Of a DNA stretch of 64,000 bases, positions 23,789 through 32,609 are shown in pieces. The notes beneath the pieces are model-generated. The model made no database searches, was not told the DNA's origin, and was given only the letters and a program-made list of their open reading frames with translations. The position numbers were made by a program, and so were the translations under genes. Each line of letters opens with the position of its first letter. Position 1 is the first letter of the stretch. This stretch comes from Oscillospiraceae bacterium (lineage in GTDB: Bacteria; Bacillota_A; Clostridia; Oscillospirales; Oscillospiraceae), in NCBI GenBank assembly GCA_017415945.1, contig JAFQDR010000108.1:5721-69720 (forward strand). Direction: 5' to 3'.

Positions 23789-24382
23789 ATGTATCACGGC
23801 AAACACTATGTAAAATCGAATAAAAGCTCGAAAAAGCGTGTGGCATTGATTGTCTCCTTGCTTCTTTTGGTGTGCGTTTCCGTGAGTGGCGTTATCGCAT
23901 TCCTCATGGATGCCACCGACCCCTTGACCAATACATTTAAGCCCTCCAAGGTTACTACGCAAGTAGTGGAAACCTTGAACGGCAGTAAGAAGAGTAATGT
24001 CAAGATCCGGAATACAGGGGATACCTCTGCATGGATCCGCGCTACCTATGTTGTGACATGGAAAAATAGCGACGGTAATGTATACGGAAAGGCACCTGTT
24101 GCGGGAACGGATTACGAGATTTCGCTGAATGAAACGGACTGGAAAAAGGGAAAAGACGGATTTTATTACTACAAATCCCCTGTGGTTCCCGATGGATGTA
24201 CCGAAAATCTGATCAAATCCGTTCAGCCCGCCGCATCCGCAGCCGCACCCAATGGCTTTACTCTGAGTGTGGAGATCCTTGGCTCCGGTATCCAGAGCGC
24301 ACCTGACGCTGCGTTTAATAATGCATGGAGAGAGAGCAGCGGATTGACCGTAGAGAACGGTGTATTAGGAGGTGACGCATGA
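23789..24382 (+). CDS. SipW-dependent TasA/CalY-like surface protein 6
   Basis: 197 residues from ATG 23789, placed by AAAGGAGG at 23774. A cationic N-terminus (KSNKSSKKR) leads into [17 protein letters not shown] and then [19 protein letters not shown], a SipW-type context. The mature part has [20 protein letters not shown], equivalent to the shared 'N-x-G-x-x-A-Y-V-R' strands, and ends [20 protein letters not shown]. It lies 33 bp after the giant adhesin and overlaps the next gene (GCATGA), so these four genes including the sortase form one unit. It could be a minor subunit linking fibre and anchor proteins; this is speculative. Confidence 0.8.
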   Translation: MYHGKHYVKSNKSSKKRVALIVSLLLLVCVSVSGVIAFLMDATDPLTNTFKPSKVTTQVVETLNGSKKSNVKIRNTGDTSAWIRATYVVTWKNSDGNVYGKAPVAGTDYEISLNETDWKKGKDGFYYYKSPVVPDGCTENLIKSVQPAASAAAPNGFTLSVEILGSGIQSAPDAAFNNAWRESSGLTVENGVLGGDA

Positions 24383-26937
24383 GAAAACTCGTAAAGCTCC
24401 TCACTGTCCTCCTAACGGTTGCGGCGCTGCTGTGTGCCTGCGTGGTGCCCGCCTTCGCTTACTCCGAGGTCGTTTACTATGGCGACGGTGCCTCTGACTA
24501 CATCTCCGAACGCGGAGACTGGGGCGACGGGGATTGGCAGGGCCTTCGATACACCGAATCCGACCTCTTCGGCGGCTTCAAGGACATCATGCCCGGTGAC
24601 AGCCGCTATGAAACCGTCAGCTTCCGCAATGAGGCTGAGGACAGCGACTACATCAACCTGTACATGAAATTCATCCCCCACGATGAATCCGATAACCCTT
24701 TGACCTACGACGAAGCCGCTGAAAATGCGGGCGGTAAGGATCAAAGCAATGTGGAAGGGGAACGGGACGAGACCGTTGCGTCTATGACCGATTTCCTCAA
24801 TCAGCTGACTATGCGCGTGTACAACGGCGAGGAGCTGCTGTACGAAGGTCCCGCAACCGGTTTGGGCTATCAGCAGGACTCCCCTGTTCAGCCCGAGCAG
24901 CCTCGCATGAAGATGCGTGCTATGCCTCGCGCCCTGACCGTCAGCCCTCTGGATGCCTTCATTAGTTTGGGTACCCTTTGGGTCGGTGACTCCATTGAGC
25001 TGCTGATCGAGCTGATCGTTCCCAAGGATCTGGGTAATGAGTTTGCCAACCGCGTAGGTGAAGTGGACCTCTCCTTCCTGGTGGAATCCTTCCAGACCGA
25101 ACAGCTCACTGTTCGTAAGGTTTGGTCCGACGGTAATGATAACCATGCGGGTGAATCTGTTACCGTAAATCTGCTGAAGAACGGCAGCGTACATAAAACC
25201 GCTGAGCTGAACAGCGGTAACGGCTGGGTGTTTACCTTCGATAAGCTGAAGGAAGGCCCCGTCTGGACTGTGGAAGAAACCAATGTCCCCGATGGATATA
25301 CCGTGTCTCAGTCCACCGACGGCAATGTAGTTACCTTGGTCAATACCAAGGTAGTTGTGCCTGTGACCCCTACCCCCACAACGACCCCCACTGTGACCCC
25401 CACGGTCACTCCTACAACGACCCCTGTGGTGACGCCTACACCTACGGTAAAGCCTACACCTACACCCACGGTGAAGCCCACTCCTACGGTGAAGCCTACG
25501 CCCACCCCTACGGTGAAGCCCACGCCTACACCTACGGTAAAGCCTACGCCCACGGTGAAGCCTACGCCTACGCCCACGGTGAAGCCTACACCTACACCCA
25601 CGGTGAAGCCTACACCTACACCCACGGTGAAGCCTACACCTACACCCACGGTGAAGCCTACACCTACACCTACGGTAAAGCCTACGCCCACCCCTACGGT
25701 GAAGCCCACGCCTACACCCACGGTGAAGCCTACGCCCACACCTACAGTGAAGCCTACGCCTACACCTACGGTGAAGCCCACGCCCACCCCCACGGTGAAG
25801 CCTACGACTACACCCACGGTGAAGCCTACGCCCACACCCACGGTGAAGCCCACGCCCACCCCCACGGTGAAGCCCACGCTTACACCTACGGTTAAGCCCA
25901 CGCCCACCCCCACGGTGAAGCCCACCGTAACACCTACGGTGAAGCCTACGCCTACACCTACACCTACACCTACGGTGAAGCCTACGCCTACACCCACGGA
26001 GAAGCCTACGCCTACCCCCACGGTGAAGCCTACACCTACACCTACGGCGAAGCCTACGCCCACCCCCACGGTGAAGCCTACACCTACACCTACGGCAAAG
26101 CCTACACCTACACCGACTGTGAAGCCTACGCCTACACCTACGGTGAAGCCTACACCTACACCTACGGTGAAGCCTACGCCTACACCTACACCTACGGTGA
26201 AGCCTACGCCCACACCGACGGTGAAGCCTACGCCCACCCCTACGGTAAAGCCCACGCCTACACCCACGGTGAAGCCTACGCCCACACCCACGGTGAAGCC
26301 TACACCTACACCTACGGTAAAGCCTACGCCTACACCTACGGCGAAGCCTACGCCCACCCCTACGGTGAAGCCTACACCTACACCTACGGTAAAGCCTACA
26401 CCCACCCCCACGGCGAAGCCCACGCCCACCCCTACGGCAAAGCCCACGCCTACACCTACTCCTACGGTTGAACCTACCCCCACACCTACCGCTACCCCAG
26501 AGGTAACACCTACACCGACTCCCACTCCCGAAGTGACTCCCACTCCTACGCCTACCCCCGATGTGGGACGTACGATCAAGGTCAACAAGGTATGGGTAGA
26601 CCGTGATAACCGTGTTCCTCGTCAGGTCTATGTGACTTTGTATAACGGTGAAGCTGCGGTGGAAACCATCACCCTGAGCCCGGATAACAACTGGACCCAC
26701 ACTTGGGGAGGTCTTGCTGTGGACGGAAACTGGCAGGTTATGGAAACCAATGTGCCCAACGGTTATACGCCTACATACAAGGTTGATGGCAATGTTGTGA
26801 CCATTACCAATACAGAGTCCCTGATCCAGACCGGCCAGCTGAATTGGCCCGTTGCGGTTATGGGCGGTGCAGGTATCCTGTTACTGCTGTGCGGTGCTGC
26901 TATGGTCATGAGAAAGAAGCGCGAAGCCGATGAATAA
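24379..26937 (+). CDS. Sortase substrate with long Pro/Thr-repeat stalk and two Cna_B domains
   Basis: 852 residues. Signal peptide 1-27 ends CVVPAFA. Residues 28-245 form a globular domain that includes [20 protein letters not shown], reminiscent of the SipW-substrate motif. A Cna_B domain follows ([20 protein letters not shown]). Residues 330-730 are an almost pure PTPTPTVK repeat. A second Cna_B domain ([20 protein letters not shown]) precedes the C-terminal sorting signal: [13 protein letters not shown], a hydrophobic helix, and MRKKREADE. The variant pentapeptide (IQTGQ rather than LPXTG) fits many clostridial surface proteins. The stalk should push the N-terminal domain out through the wall. 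Overlaps its neighbours on both sides, including the sortase. Confidence 0.88.
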   Translation: MRKLVKLLTVLLTVAALLCACVVPAFAYSEVVYYGDGASDYISERGDWGDGDWQGLRYTESDLFGGFKDIMPGDSRYETVSFRNEAEDSDYINLYMKFIPHDESDNPLTYDEAAENAGGKDQSNVEGERDETVASMTDFLNQLTMRVYNGEELLYEGPATGLGYQQDSPVQPEQPRMKMRAMPRALTVSPLDAFISLGTLWVGDSIELLIELIVPKDLGNEFANRVGEVDLSFLVESFQTEQLTVRKVWSDGNDNHAGESVTVNLLKNGSVHKTAELNSGNGWVFTFDKLKEGPVWTVEETNVPDGYTVSQSTDGNVVTLVNTKVVVPVTPTPTTTPTVTPTVTPTTTPVVTPTPTVKPTPTPTVKPTPTVKPTPTPTVKPTPTPTVKPTPTVKPTPTPTVKPTPTPTVKPTPTPTVKPTPTPTVKPTPTPTVKPTPTPTVKPTPTPTVKPTPTPTVKPTPTPTVKPTPTPTVKPTTTPTVKPTPTPTVKPTPTPTVKPTLTPTVKPTPTPTVKPTVTPTVKPTPTPTPTPTVKPTPTPTEKPTPTPTVKPTPTPTAKPTPTPTVKPTPTPTAKPTPTPTVKPTPTPTVKPTPTPTVKPTPTPTPTVKPTPTPTVKPTPTPTVKPTPTPTVKPTPTPTVKPTPTPTVKPTPTPTAKPTPTPTVKPTPTPTVKPTPTPTAKPTPTPTAKPTPTPTPTVEPTPTPTATPEVTPTPTPTPEVTPTPTPTPDVGRTIKVNKVWVDRDNRVPRQVYVTLYNGEAAVETITLSPDNNWTHTWGGLAVDGNWQVMETNVPNGYTPTYKVDGNVVTITNTESLIQTGQLNWPVAVMGGAGILLLLCGAAMVMRKKREADE
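25366..26565 (+). repeat. Coding minisatellite (PTPTPTVK units)
   Basis: About 1.2 kb of near-identical units based on CCTACACCTACACCYACGGT followed by RAAG, with third-position variants (ACA/ACG/ACC). The basic unit is 24 bases, with shorter 18-base units (PTPTVK) among them. Everything is a multiple of three, so copy-number changes would alter stalk length without breaking the frame. Confidence 0.95.
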
Positions 26938-27523
26938 GCGATTCGGTCTGCTGCTCATGCTCTTTGGGGCGCTGCTGATGACGGCCTCCATGGTGCTGTA
27001 TCTCCACAATGTCCGAGAGGATCGGGAAGCGGGGGAACGTGCCCAACAGGTGGTGGAACAGATGAAGCCAAGCCCCACGCCGATTCCGATGGTGGAGGTA
27101 AGCCCTACCCCTAAGCCGCCCAAGACAACCATGCCTGTGGTTGAAATCGACGGCAACGGATATATCGGGTATGTGGCCATTCCGACTTTGGAGATCGAGC
27201 TGCCCGTGATGTCCGATTGGAGCTATGAGAAGCTGCATACGGCCCCTTGCCGTCATGCCGGAGCGACCTATTCCGAGGACTTGGTCATTGCGGCTCATAA
27301 CTACGATAAGCATTTTGGCGGCTTGAAGGACCTGCAGCCCGACGATTCCGTTACCTTTACGGATATGGACGGGGATGTGTACACCTACCGTGTGGCACTG
27401 GTGGAAACTGTTGCCCCCACGGCTGTGGAGCAGGTACTGGAAAGCGACTACGCTCTGGTGCTGTACACCTGTACCTATGGCGGCAAGACCCGTGTAGCGG
27501 TGTTTTGCGAAATACTGAAATAA
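26930..27523 (+). CDS. Sortase (class D-like)
   Basis: 197 residues. An N-terminal membrane helix ([19 protein letters not shown]) is followed by a Pro-rich linker and the sortase barrel. Catalytic residues are visible: His123 in [10 protein letters not shown], Cys181 in LYTCTYGG and Arg188 in KTRVAV. The TLxTC-like loop is LVLYTC. The enzyme is short, with a signal-anchor N-terminus, as in class D/E sortases that serve spore-formers and pilus loci; the exact class is not certain. It overlaps the 3' end of the gene for the IQTG-signal protein, making that protein its likely substrate. A terminator follows, closing the locus. Confidence 0.9.
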   Translation: MNKRFGLLLMLFGALLMTASMVLYLHNVREDREAGERAQQVVEQMKPSPTPIPMVEVSPTPKPPKTTMPVVEIDGNGYIGYVAIPTLEIELPVMSDWSYEKLHTAPCRHAGATYSEDLVIAAHNYDKHFGGLKDLQPDDSVTFTDMDGDVYTYRVALVETVAPTAVEQVLESDYALVLYTCTYGGKTRVAVFCEILK

Positions 27524-27525
27524 GA

Positions 27526-27569
27526 AAATCCCCGATGTAACCAATGGTGCATCGGGGATTCGGTTTTTT
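27526..27569 (+). terminator. Terminator of the surface-protein locus
   Basis: AATCCCCGATG ... CATCGGGGATT followed by CGGTTTTTT. The T-tract abuts the stop codon of the convergent transporter gene. Confidence 0.85.
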
Positions 27570-28731
27570 AGTAATAAGGTCTGTCGATGGTGATGACGGC
27601 GTTGTGGTGGGGCCATGCTTCTACAAAGCTCGTGAGCTGTTCCTTCAGCCCATCGGGAGTGAGGGGCACTTCATAGGGTAGTACCGCATCAAATATCACA
27701 TTGGTGTGGGTAGGGCCTTCCACAATGCGGAAGTCATGAATGGATATGCCTTCTCCCAGCTCCGAGGCAAACAGTGCGGTTTGCAGCCGCATGGATGCCA
27801 CCTTTTCGTTGTCTGTGGAAATAGGGTCCATGTGGATGGTGGCTTCACAGCCCAGCTGCTCCCGCAATTCCATTTCGGCACTGTCCACCGCATCGTGGAG
27901 GGCAAAGATATCCCCGTTGCCGGGGACCTCCGCATGGAGGGTGACCATGCATCGGCCGGGACCGTAGTCATGAACCACAAGGTCATGGATGTTGATGATC
28001 TCGTCATAGCTGAGAACGATGGTTTCGATCTGCTCTACAAATTCGGGATCGGGAGGTGTGCCCAGAAGGGGGGAGAGGGTTTCGGCGGTGGATTTGATGC
28101 CCGCATAGATGATAAAGGTGGCAACGAGCACACCGCACCAGCCGTCAATATTGATGCCGAGAAAACGGGACAGGAGCATAGAAACAAGCACCACCGCAGT
28201 GGAAATGCAGTCGCTGAGGCTGTCTGTAGCGGTAGCCAGCATGGCAGGGGCGTTGATTTTATGCCCTACAGAGCGGTTGTATGCGAAAATATAAATCTTT
28301 ACCAGAATTGAAGCCACAAGGATCCCGATGGAAAGCAGACTTGCATCCACGGGTGCAGGCTGTTTGATTTGGTTGACGGAATCCTGCCCCAGCTCAAAGC
28401 CTACAACGATAATCATTATGCTAACTGCTACACCTGTGATGTATTCAATGCGCCCATGTCCGAAGGGGTGGTCAGGGTCGGGCTTCATCCCCGCAAGGCG
28501 CATCCCCAGCAGGGTGACGATGGAGCTCCCCGCATCCGCAAGGTTGTTGAAGGCATCCGCCATGACAGCCACGGAGCCTGCCAAAAGCCCTGCCAGATAT
28601 TTGCCTCCGAACAGGAGCAGGTTCAGCAGAATGCCCATAAACCCGCACAGGCTGCCGTAGGCTTGGCGGACAGCTGCATCTGCGGTGTTTTCATGGTTGG
28701 GGATCAATTGCTTTGCAAGTAGTGTGATCAT
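27568..28731 (-). CDS. Cation diffusion facilitator family metal exporter
   Basis: 387 residues. Six membrane helices come first, with the metal-site motifs DAFNNLADA (helix 2) and ATDSLSDC (helix 5), plus HPFGHGRIEY after helix 2, typical of CDF proteins. The cytoplasmic C-terminal domain (from about residue 210) is longer than in small CDFs, about 180 residues instead of 90, and may hold a second regulatory unit (ISIHDFRIVEGPTHTNVIFD). CDF proteins export Zn, Fe, Mn or Co using the proton gradient; the metal cannot be fixed here. Convergent with the sortase locus. An N-terminal stretch before the first helix (TLLAKQLIPNHENTAD) is polar. Confidence 0.9.
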   Translation of the reverse strand: MITLLAKQLIPNHENTADAAVRQAYGSLCGFMGILLNLLLFGGKYLAGLLAGSVAVMADAFNNLADAGSSIVTLLGMRLAGMKPDPDHPFGHGRIEYITGVAVSIMIIVVGFELGQDSVNQIKQPAPVDASLLSIGILVASILVKIYIFAYNRSVGHKINAPAMLATATDSLSDCISTAVVLVSMLLSRFLGINIDGWCGVLVATFIIYAGIKSTAETLSPLLGTPPDPEFVEQIETIVLSYDEIINIHDLVVHDYGPGRCMVTLHAEVPGNGDIFALHDAVDSAEMELREQLGCEATIHMDPISTDNEKVASMRLQTALFASELGEGISIHDFRIVEGPTHTNVIFDAVLPYEVPLTPDGLKEQLTSFVEAWPHHNAVITIDRPYY

Positions 28732-28810
28732 ATATGTACCTCAAAAGTGTAATGGACAGATTATACCATATCTTCCCATAAACGGAGCAAAATTAGGGAG
28801 TTCTAACGTG

Positions 28811-28843
28811 AAAAAATTCCCCGTATGCAATCGGGGAATTTTT
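28811..28843 (-). terminator. Terminator of the DUF1653 gene
   Basis: AAAAAATTCCCC ... GGGGAATTTTT around GTATGCAATC; the T-run on the minus strand supports use by the minus-strand gene. Confidence 0.75.
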
Positions 28844-28855
28844 GGTATAAATGAC

Positions 28856-29074
28856 TTATGCTTCTTTCACGAATTTGAAACGGGGGCCCTTGTAGCCCTC
28901 TCGCTCAACCTGCTCATTCCACATGGACAGGGGGCGTACCCACAGGCTGCAGTCGCCGTACAGAGCACGGTATACTACCATGGGTTCCTCGGTTTCGGAA
29001 TGCTTGGCCACATCCACCAGAAGATATTCATTGCCCTTAAAATGACGGTAAATACCGGGGCGGAGAGATTTCAT
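28856..29074 (-). CDS. DUF1653 domain protein
   Basis: 72 residues covering one DUF1653 domain: RPGIYRHFKGNEYLLVDVAK, then EEPMVVYRALYGDCSLWVRP and MWNEQVEREGYKGPRFKFV. These small proteins are common in bacteria; their function is unknown, though the fold is predicted to be a small beta barrel. The second ATG (29074) is chosen because AAGGAG is eight bases away, while ATG 29080 is only two bases from it. Flanked by its own terminator; apparently monocistronic. Confidence 0.82.
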   Translation of the reverse strand: MKSLRPGIYRHFKGNEYLLVDVAKHSETEEPMVVYRALYGDCSLWVRPLSMWNEQVEREGYKGPRFKFVKEA

Positions 29075-29253
29075 AATCATGGCTCCTTTACGGAAGATTC
29101 GAATGTATTATATATCATTTCGCACAAAAATAAAAGTATAGATTTGGTTAAAAAGCTGTTGTTTTATAATTTTGGAAGATATGACAGGGAATGATGGATT
29201 CATAGGGAGCGAATTGGAAAAGTTTGAGAGCTGACGATATCCCACAATCCTTG

Positions 29254-29282
29254 TAGGGACCGTCGCCCTCGACGGTCCGGGT
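29254..29282. repeat. GTAGGG-ended palindromic repeat
   Basis: GTAGGGACCGTCGCCCTCGA then CGGTCCGGG: arms GACCGTCG and CGACGGTC pair. Same design as the GAGCGTCG repeats at 35295 and elsewhere, with a different stem. Confidence 0.6.
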
Positions 29283-29321
29283 TGACGTAGAAAAAGCCGC
29301 AACTTCCAATCAAAGTGGATG

Positions 29322-29540
29322 TTACAGCTTTTGGTCATCTTCACAGGGAACATATTTCATTATCCCATCAACATCACAGTTTAGGATTCTGCATAGGTCG
29401 TTGATGGTAGTGGTGTTCAGAGGTTTGTTTTTTCGCAGCTTGTCAATAGTGGAGCTGGAGATATGGTGATTCTTGATTAAGGTATAAGTTGACTCAGATG
29501 AGGATTTCAATGTTTCCCAAAACGGCTCATAAATCAGCAT
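29322..29540 (-). CDS. Small XRE/Cro-type helix-turn-helix protein
   Basis: 72 residues from the ATG at 29540 (MLIYEPFWETLKSSSES...), placed by GGAGGG; the frame is open to a TTG further up. TLIKNHHISSSTIDKLRKNK and PLNTTTINDLCRILNCDVDG form the HTH of the YozG/Cro-like kind common in Firmicutes. AT-rich like the CFI-box gene that diverges from it 110 bp away, so the two may be a transferred pair. Probably a local repressor. Confidence 0.75.
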   Translation of the reverse strand: MLIYEPFWETLKSSSESTYTLIKNHHISSSTIDKLRKNKPLNTTTINDLCRILNCDVDGIMKYVPCEDDQKL

Positions 29541-29589
29541 ACTACCCTCCAAACAATTGATATGTATATATTAGAGAATAGACGCGTAC

Positions 29590-29618
29590 TTGACTATGGT
29601 CGGGAAAAAGACTATAAT
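29590..29618 (+). promoter_or_regulatory. Promoter of the zinc-ribbon/CFI-box gene
   Basis: TTGACT (29590-29595), 17-base spacer, TATAAT (29613-29618), a near-consensus sigma-A promoter. Confidence 0.75.
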
Positions 29619-29650
29619 AAAGATATAAAACTTTTTGGGAGGGAAAGTGC

Positions 29651-30667
29651 GTGAAAGCTATGATATGCGAAATGTGCGGAAGTTCTGAACTGGTCAAACA
29701 AAACGGGATGTTTGTTTGTCAATATTGCGGTACTAAGTATAGTGTTGAAGAAGCAAAAAAACTGTTGGGTTCGGTGAAAATTGATAGGGCAGATGAAACA
29801 GAAAAATTGATGAAATTGGCGAGGAGAGCTCGCGAGGAAGGTAACAGTGAAAATGCAGAGAAATATTACGGAATGGTACTGCAGGAAGATCCCGATAATT
29901 GGGAGGCTGCATTCTTTCAGATATATTATGCTGCTAATCAGTGTACGATTATGAATATTGCAAATGCTGCTTATTCAGTCGCCAATTGTGTTAACGGAAT
30001 TTTTCAAATGGTAAAAAAACTGGAAGACGAAACTGAACAAAATGATGCAATCGATACATTGATAATTTATATTCAGACGATAGCATATAAGATGGGTCTA
30101 GGAGCTAAGCAACATTATGTTGAATTCGCTGGAGTCACTGGTTCTTTTGCTGAATGCAAGGAAAGAGTGGCTGCGATTGAGCAAATTTTTGCCAAAACTG
30201 AAAAGGCAGTACTATTCTATTTCCCAGATAGGAAAAGAAATGATGTATTTATCGAATTCCTTAAAATCTATAGTTCCTGTGTAATTGGATTAGGGGAGTT
30301 TTATGAGGAAGCTTATAAAAATGCATTGATTGAACGACTGACGAAACAAATAAAGGAAGTGGATGCGAGTTATGATGCACCGACGGTGAACACCGGTGGT
30401 GGATGCTATGTTGCAACCGCGGTTTATGGTTCGTATGATTGTCCCTCTGTATGGACACTAAGAAGATTTAGAGACTATACATTAGCTGAAACGTGGGGCG
30501 GTAGAGCATTCATTAAGTGCTATTATGCTATTAGTCCGACTTTGGTTAGATGGTTTGGAGATACAAAAGTATTTACAAGAATATGCAAACCATGCCTTGA
30601 TAGATTGGTATATCGTTTAAATGAAAAAGGTGTTGCCGATACACCATATAATGATAGAAGCTGGTAA
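29651..30667 (+). CDS. Zinc-ribbon, helical-repeat protein with CFI-box C-terminal domain
   Basis: 338 residues with a GTG start after GGGAGGG. Residues 1-45 are a zinc ribbon: MICEMCGSSE...FVCQYCGTKY (two CxxC). A helical TPR-like segment follows (ARRAREEGNSENAEKYYGMV). The C-terminal domain begins after GGGCYVATAVYGSYDCPSVW and continues TLRRFRDYTL, WGGRAFIKCYYAISPTLVRW, the hallmark of CFI-box-CTERM proteins, whose biochemical role is unknown. The gene is markedly AT-rich compared with the window, with a strong promoter and its own terminator, suggesting recent transfer. It diverges from a small XRE gene. Confidence 0.8.
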   Translation: MKAMICEMCGSSELVKQNGMFVCQYCGTKYSVEEAKKLLGSVKIDRADETEKLMKLARRAREEGNSENAEKYYGMVLQEDPDNWEAAFFQIYYAANQCTIMNIANAAYSVANCVNGIFQMVKKLEDETEQNDAIDTLIIYIQTIAYKMGLGAKQHYVEFAGVTGSFAECKERVAAIEQIFAKTEKAVLFYFPDRKRNDVFIEFLKIYSSCVIGLGEFYEEAYKNALIERLTKQIKEVDASYDAPTVNTGGGCYVATAVYGSYDCPSVWTLRRFRDYTLAETWGGRAFIKCYYAISPTLVRWFGDTKVFTRICKPCLDRLVYRLNEKGVADTPYNDRSW

Positions 30668-30670
30668 CAA

Positions 30671-30703
30671 TAATCCCATTGTCCTTGTGACAATGGGATT
30701 TTG
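30671..30703 (+). terminator. Terminator of the CFI-box gene
   Basis: AATCCCATTGTC - CTTGT - GACAATGGGATT then TTG. Confidence 0.75.
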
Positions 30704-30825
30704 ATATATTTACACATCTTATCTGTGACGGTAAGATGAAAGTATGTTGTGGGAGCTTGCTCCCGCCGTACGAACGATCTGAATGACACCCTCGGTTCAA
30801 CCGAGGGTGCTTTGTCCTAAAGGTC

Positions 30826-30861
30826 AAAAAAAATCCCTCGGTCATCCGACCGAGGGATTTG
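30826..30861 (-). terminator. Terminator of the rpmG-rplA operon
   Basis: On the minus strand AAATCCCTCGGTCGGATGAC then CGAGGGATTTTTTTT. A second hairpin (CACCCTCGGTTCAACCGAGG then GTG, 30787-30810) lies just beyond, so termination is probably doubled. Confidence 0.88.
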
Positions 30862-30876
30862 TAGGTAATCGTTTGA

Positions 30877-31575
30877 TTAGCCGTTTACGGACTGCTTGGG
30901 AACGATCTTAACGCCGGGGCCCATGGTGGAAGCGGTTACGCAGCTCTTAACATAGGTGCCCTTTGCAGCAGCGGGCTTAGCCTTGATGATCGCATTGATC
31001 AGAGCTTCGTAGTTTTCTACCAGCTTGTCAGCGCCGAAGCTTACCTTGCCGATGGGGCAGTGGATGATGTTGGTCTTATCCAGACGGTATTCGATCTTAC
31101 CTGCCTTGGATTCCTTAACAGCCTGTGCAATGTTGGGGGTAACGGTGCCTGCCTTGGGAGAGGGCATCAGACCCTTGGGGCCCAGTACCTTACCCAGACG
31201 ACCGACGGTACCCATCATGTCGGGGGAAGCGATAACGCGGTCGAATTCGAACCAGTTTTCCTTCTGGATCTTTTCTACCAGGTTCATGCCGCCTGCGTAG
31301 TCAGCGCCTGCAGCCAGAGCTTCTTCAACGCGTTCGTCCTTGCAGAATACCAGAACGCGAACGGACTTACCGGTGCCGTGGGGCAGAACGATAGCGCCAC
31401 GAACCTGCTGGTCAGCGTGACGGCCGTCAACGCCCAGTCTTACGTGCAGTTCAACGGTTTCGTCGAACTTTGCCTTGGAAGCGTTGCATACGATTTCGAA
31501 TGCTTCCTTTGCAGGATACAGAGCCTGCTTATCAAAAAGCTTGGAGCTTTCCTTGTGATTCTTACTTCTGAACAA
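30877..31575 (-). CDS. rplA: 50S ribosomal protein L1
   Basis: 232 residues, standard length. The L1 signature [20 protein letters not shown] is present, and the final strand [16 protein letters not shown] is typical. L1 binds 23S rRNA at the mobile stalk and in many bacteria represses its own operon. Last gene of rpmG-secE-nusG-rplK-rplA; a terminator follows directly, so rplJ-rplL are not co-transcribed here as they are in many genomes. Codon use is of the highly expressed type. Confidence 0.97.
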   Translation of the reverse strand: MFRSKNHKESSKLFDKQALYPAKEAFEIVCNASKAKFDETVELHVRLGVDGRHADQQVRGAIVLPHGTGKSVRVLVFCKDERVEEALAAGADYAGGMNLVEKIQKENWFEFDRVIASPDMMGTVGRLGKVLGPKGLMPSPKAGTVTPNIAQAVKESKAGKIEYRLDKTNIIHCPIGKVSFGADKLVENYEALINAIIKAKPAAAKGTYVKSCVTASTMGPGVKIVPKQSVNG

Positions 31576-31638
31576 TTTAATTTCCTCCTAGTATTGTGGT
31601 CGTGCGGAAGTAAATCCTCCCACGTTAAGGGGTGCAGC

Positions 31639-32064
31639 TTAGTCTGCTACTACTACGCCCATGGAACGGCAGGTGCCTGCGATCATGGACATTGCTGCTT
31701 CGATGTCGGTGCAGTTCAGGTCGGGCATCTTCTGCTCAGCGATCTTGCGGACATCTTCCTTGCTGATGGTAGCAACCTTATCCTTCTGGGGAACACCGGA
31801 ACCGCTGTCGATGCCGCATGCCTTCTTGATCAGCAGTGCTGCAGGGGGGGTCTTGGTTACGAAGGAGAAGCTGCGGTCGGAATAAATGGTGATGACAACA
31901 GGGATCATCATGCCCATGTCGCCCTTAGTGCGTTCGTTAAATTCCTTGGTGAACTGGCCGATGTTGATGCCGTACTGACCAAGAGCAGGACCTACAGGGG
32001 GAGCGGGAGTTGCCTTGCCTGCGGGAACCTGGAATCTGACATATCCAACTACTTTCTGTGCCAA
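31639..32064 (-). CDS. rplK: 50S ribosomal protein L11
   Basis: 141 residues when begun at TTG 32064 ([20 protein letters not shown]), exactly the usual L11 length. The frame is open to an upstream GTG, but GAGGTG lies six bases before the TTG. Conserved [14 protein letters not shown] and the C-terminal rRNA-binding domain ending [10 protein letters not shown] are present. L11 forms the base of the stalk and the thiostrepton/RelA-responsive centre. Uncommon TTG start; lies between nusG and rplA. Confidence 0.95.
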   Translation of the reverse strand: MAQKVVGYVRFQVPAGKATPAPPVGPALGQYGINIGQFTKEFNERTKGDMGMMIPVVITIYSDRSFSFVTKTPPAALLIKKACGIDSGSGVPQKDKVATISKEDVRKIAEQKMPDLNCTDIEAAMSMIAGTCRSMGVVVAD

Positions 32065-32083
32065 AGTGAGCACCTCTTTCTAA

Positions 32084-32608
32084 TTAGTCTTTGATGGTTT
32101 CGACCTGGTCGAGTTCCAGATCGATGGGGGTCTCTCTGCCGAACATGGATACAACCACACGAACACGGTTCTTGGTGATTTCCAGCTCGTCCACAGTGCC
32201 GTTGAAGCCTGCCAGAGGACCATCGACGACCTTTACAGTGTCGCCTACATTGTAGCCTACCTTGACCTCGCGGCGTTCTACGCCAAGAGCATAAATCTCT
32301 TCATCGGTCAGGGGGACTGCTTTGCCGTCAGAGCCGACAAAGTGGGTGGCACCACGTACTGCGTGTACCAGATGCCAGGAGTCATCGGTCATGATCATCT
32401 TTACCAGGACATAGCCGGGGAACACCTTGCGTTCCACTTCCTTAGGTCCCTTTTCGGTGATCTCGGTGACTTTTTCCATAGGAATGCTGACCTCGTGAAT
32501 CAGGTCCTGCATTCTTCTGTTTTCTGCAGCCTTCATAATAGCGGCTGCTACTGCGTTTTCATAACCGGAGTATGTGCTTACCACATACCATTTTGCTTCT
32601 TCTGCCAT
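32084..32608 (-). CDS. nusG: Transcription termination/antitermination factor NusG
   Basis: 174 residues: N-terminal NGN domain (KWYVVSTYSGYENAVAAAIM ... KVFPGYVLVKM) and C-terminal KOW domain (VKVVDGPLAGFNGTVDELEI). NusG binds RNA polymerase to control pausing and couples it to Rho or the ribosome. Starts one base after the secE stop, in the standard order, so translation is likely coupled. Confidence 0.97.
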   Translation of the reverse strand: MAEEAKWYVVSTYSGYENAVAAAIMKAAENRRMQDLIHEVSIPMEKVTEITEKGPKEVERKVFPGYVLVKMIMTDDSWHLVHAVRGATHFVGSDGKAVPLTDEEIYALGVERREVKVGYNVGDTVKVVDGPLAGFNGTVDELEITKNRVRVVVSMFGRETPIDLELDQVETIKD

Positions 32609-32609
32609 A

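Noticed and set aside
25366..26565. CRISPR-like or non-coding tandem array
   Set aside because: The repeats are contiguous without unique spacers, keep one reading frame and encode a Pro/Thr stalk in a gene with signal peptide and sorting signal.
24412..26700. 762-residue Arg/Gly-rich minus-strand frame
   Set aside because: It is the antisense shadow of the Pro/Thr repeat gene; composition is dictated by the repeat and there is no ribosome binding site.
10737..27523. Prophage or conjugative element as the origin of the island
   Set aside because: No integrase, phage structural, relaxase or transfer genes are present, and no att-like direct repeats were seen at its edges.
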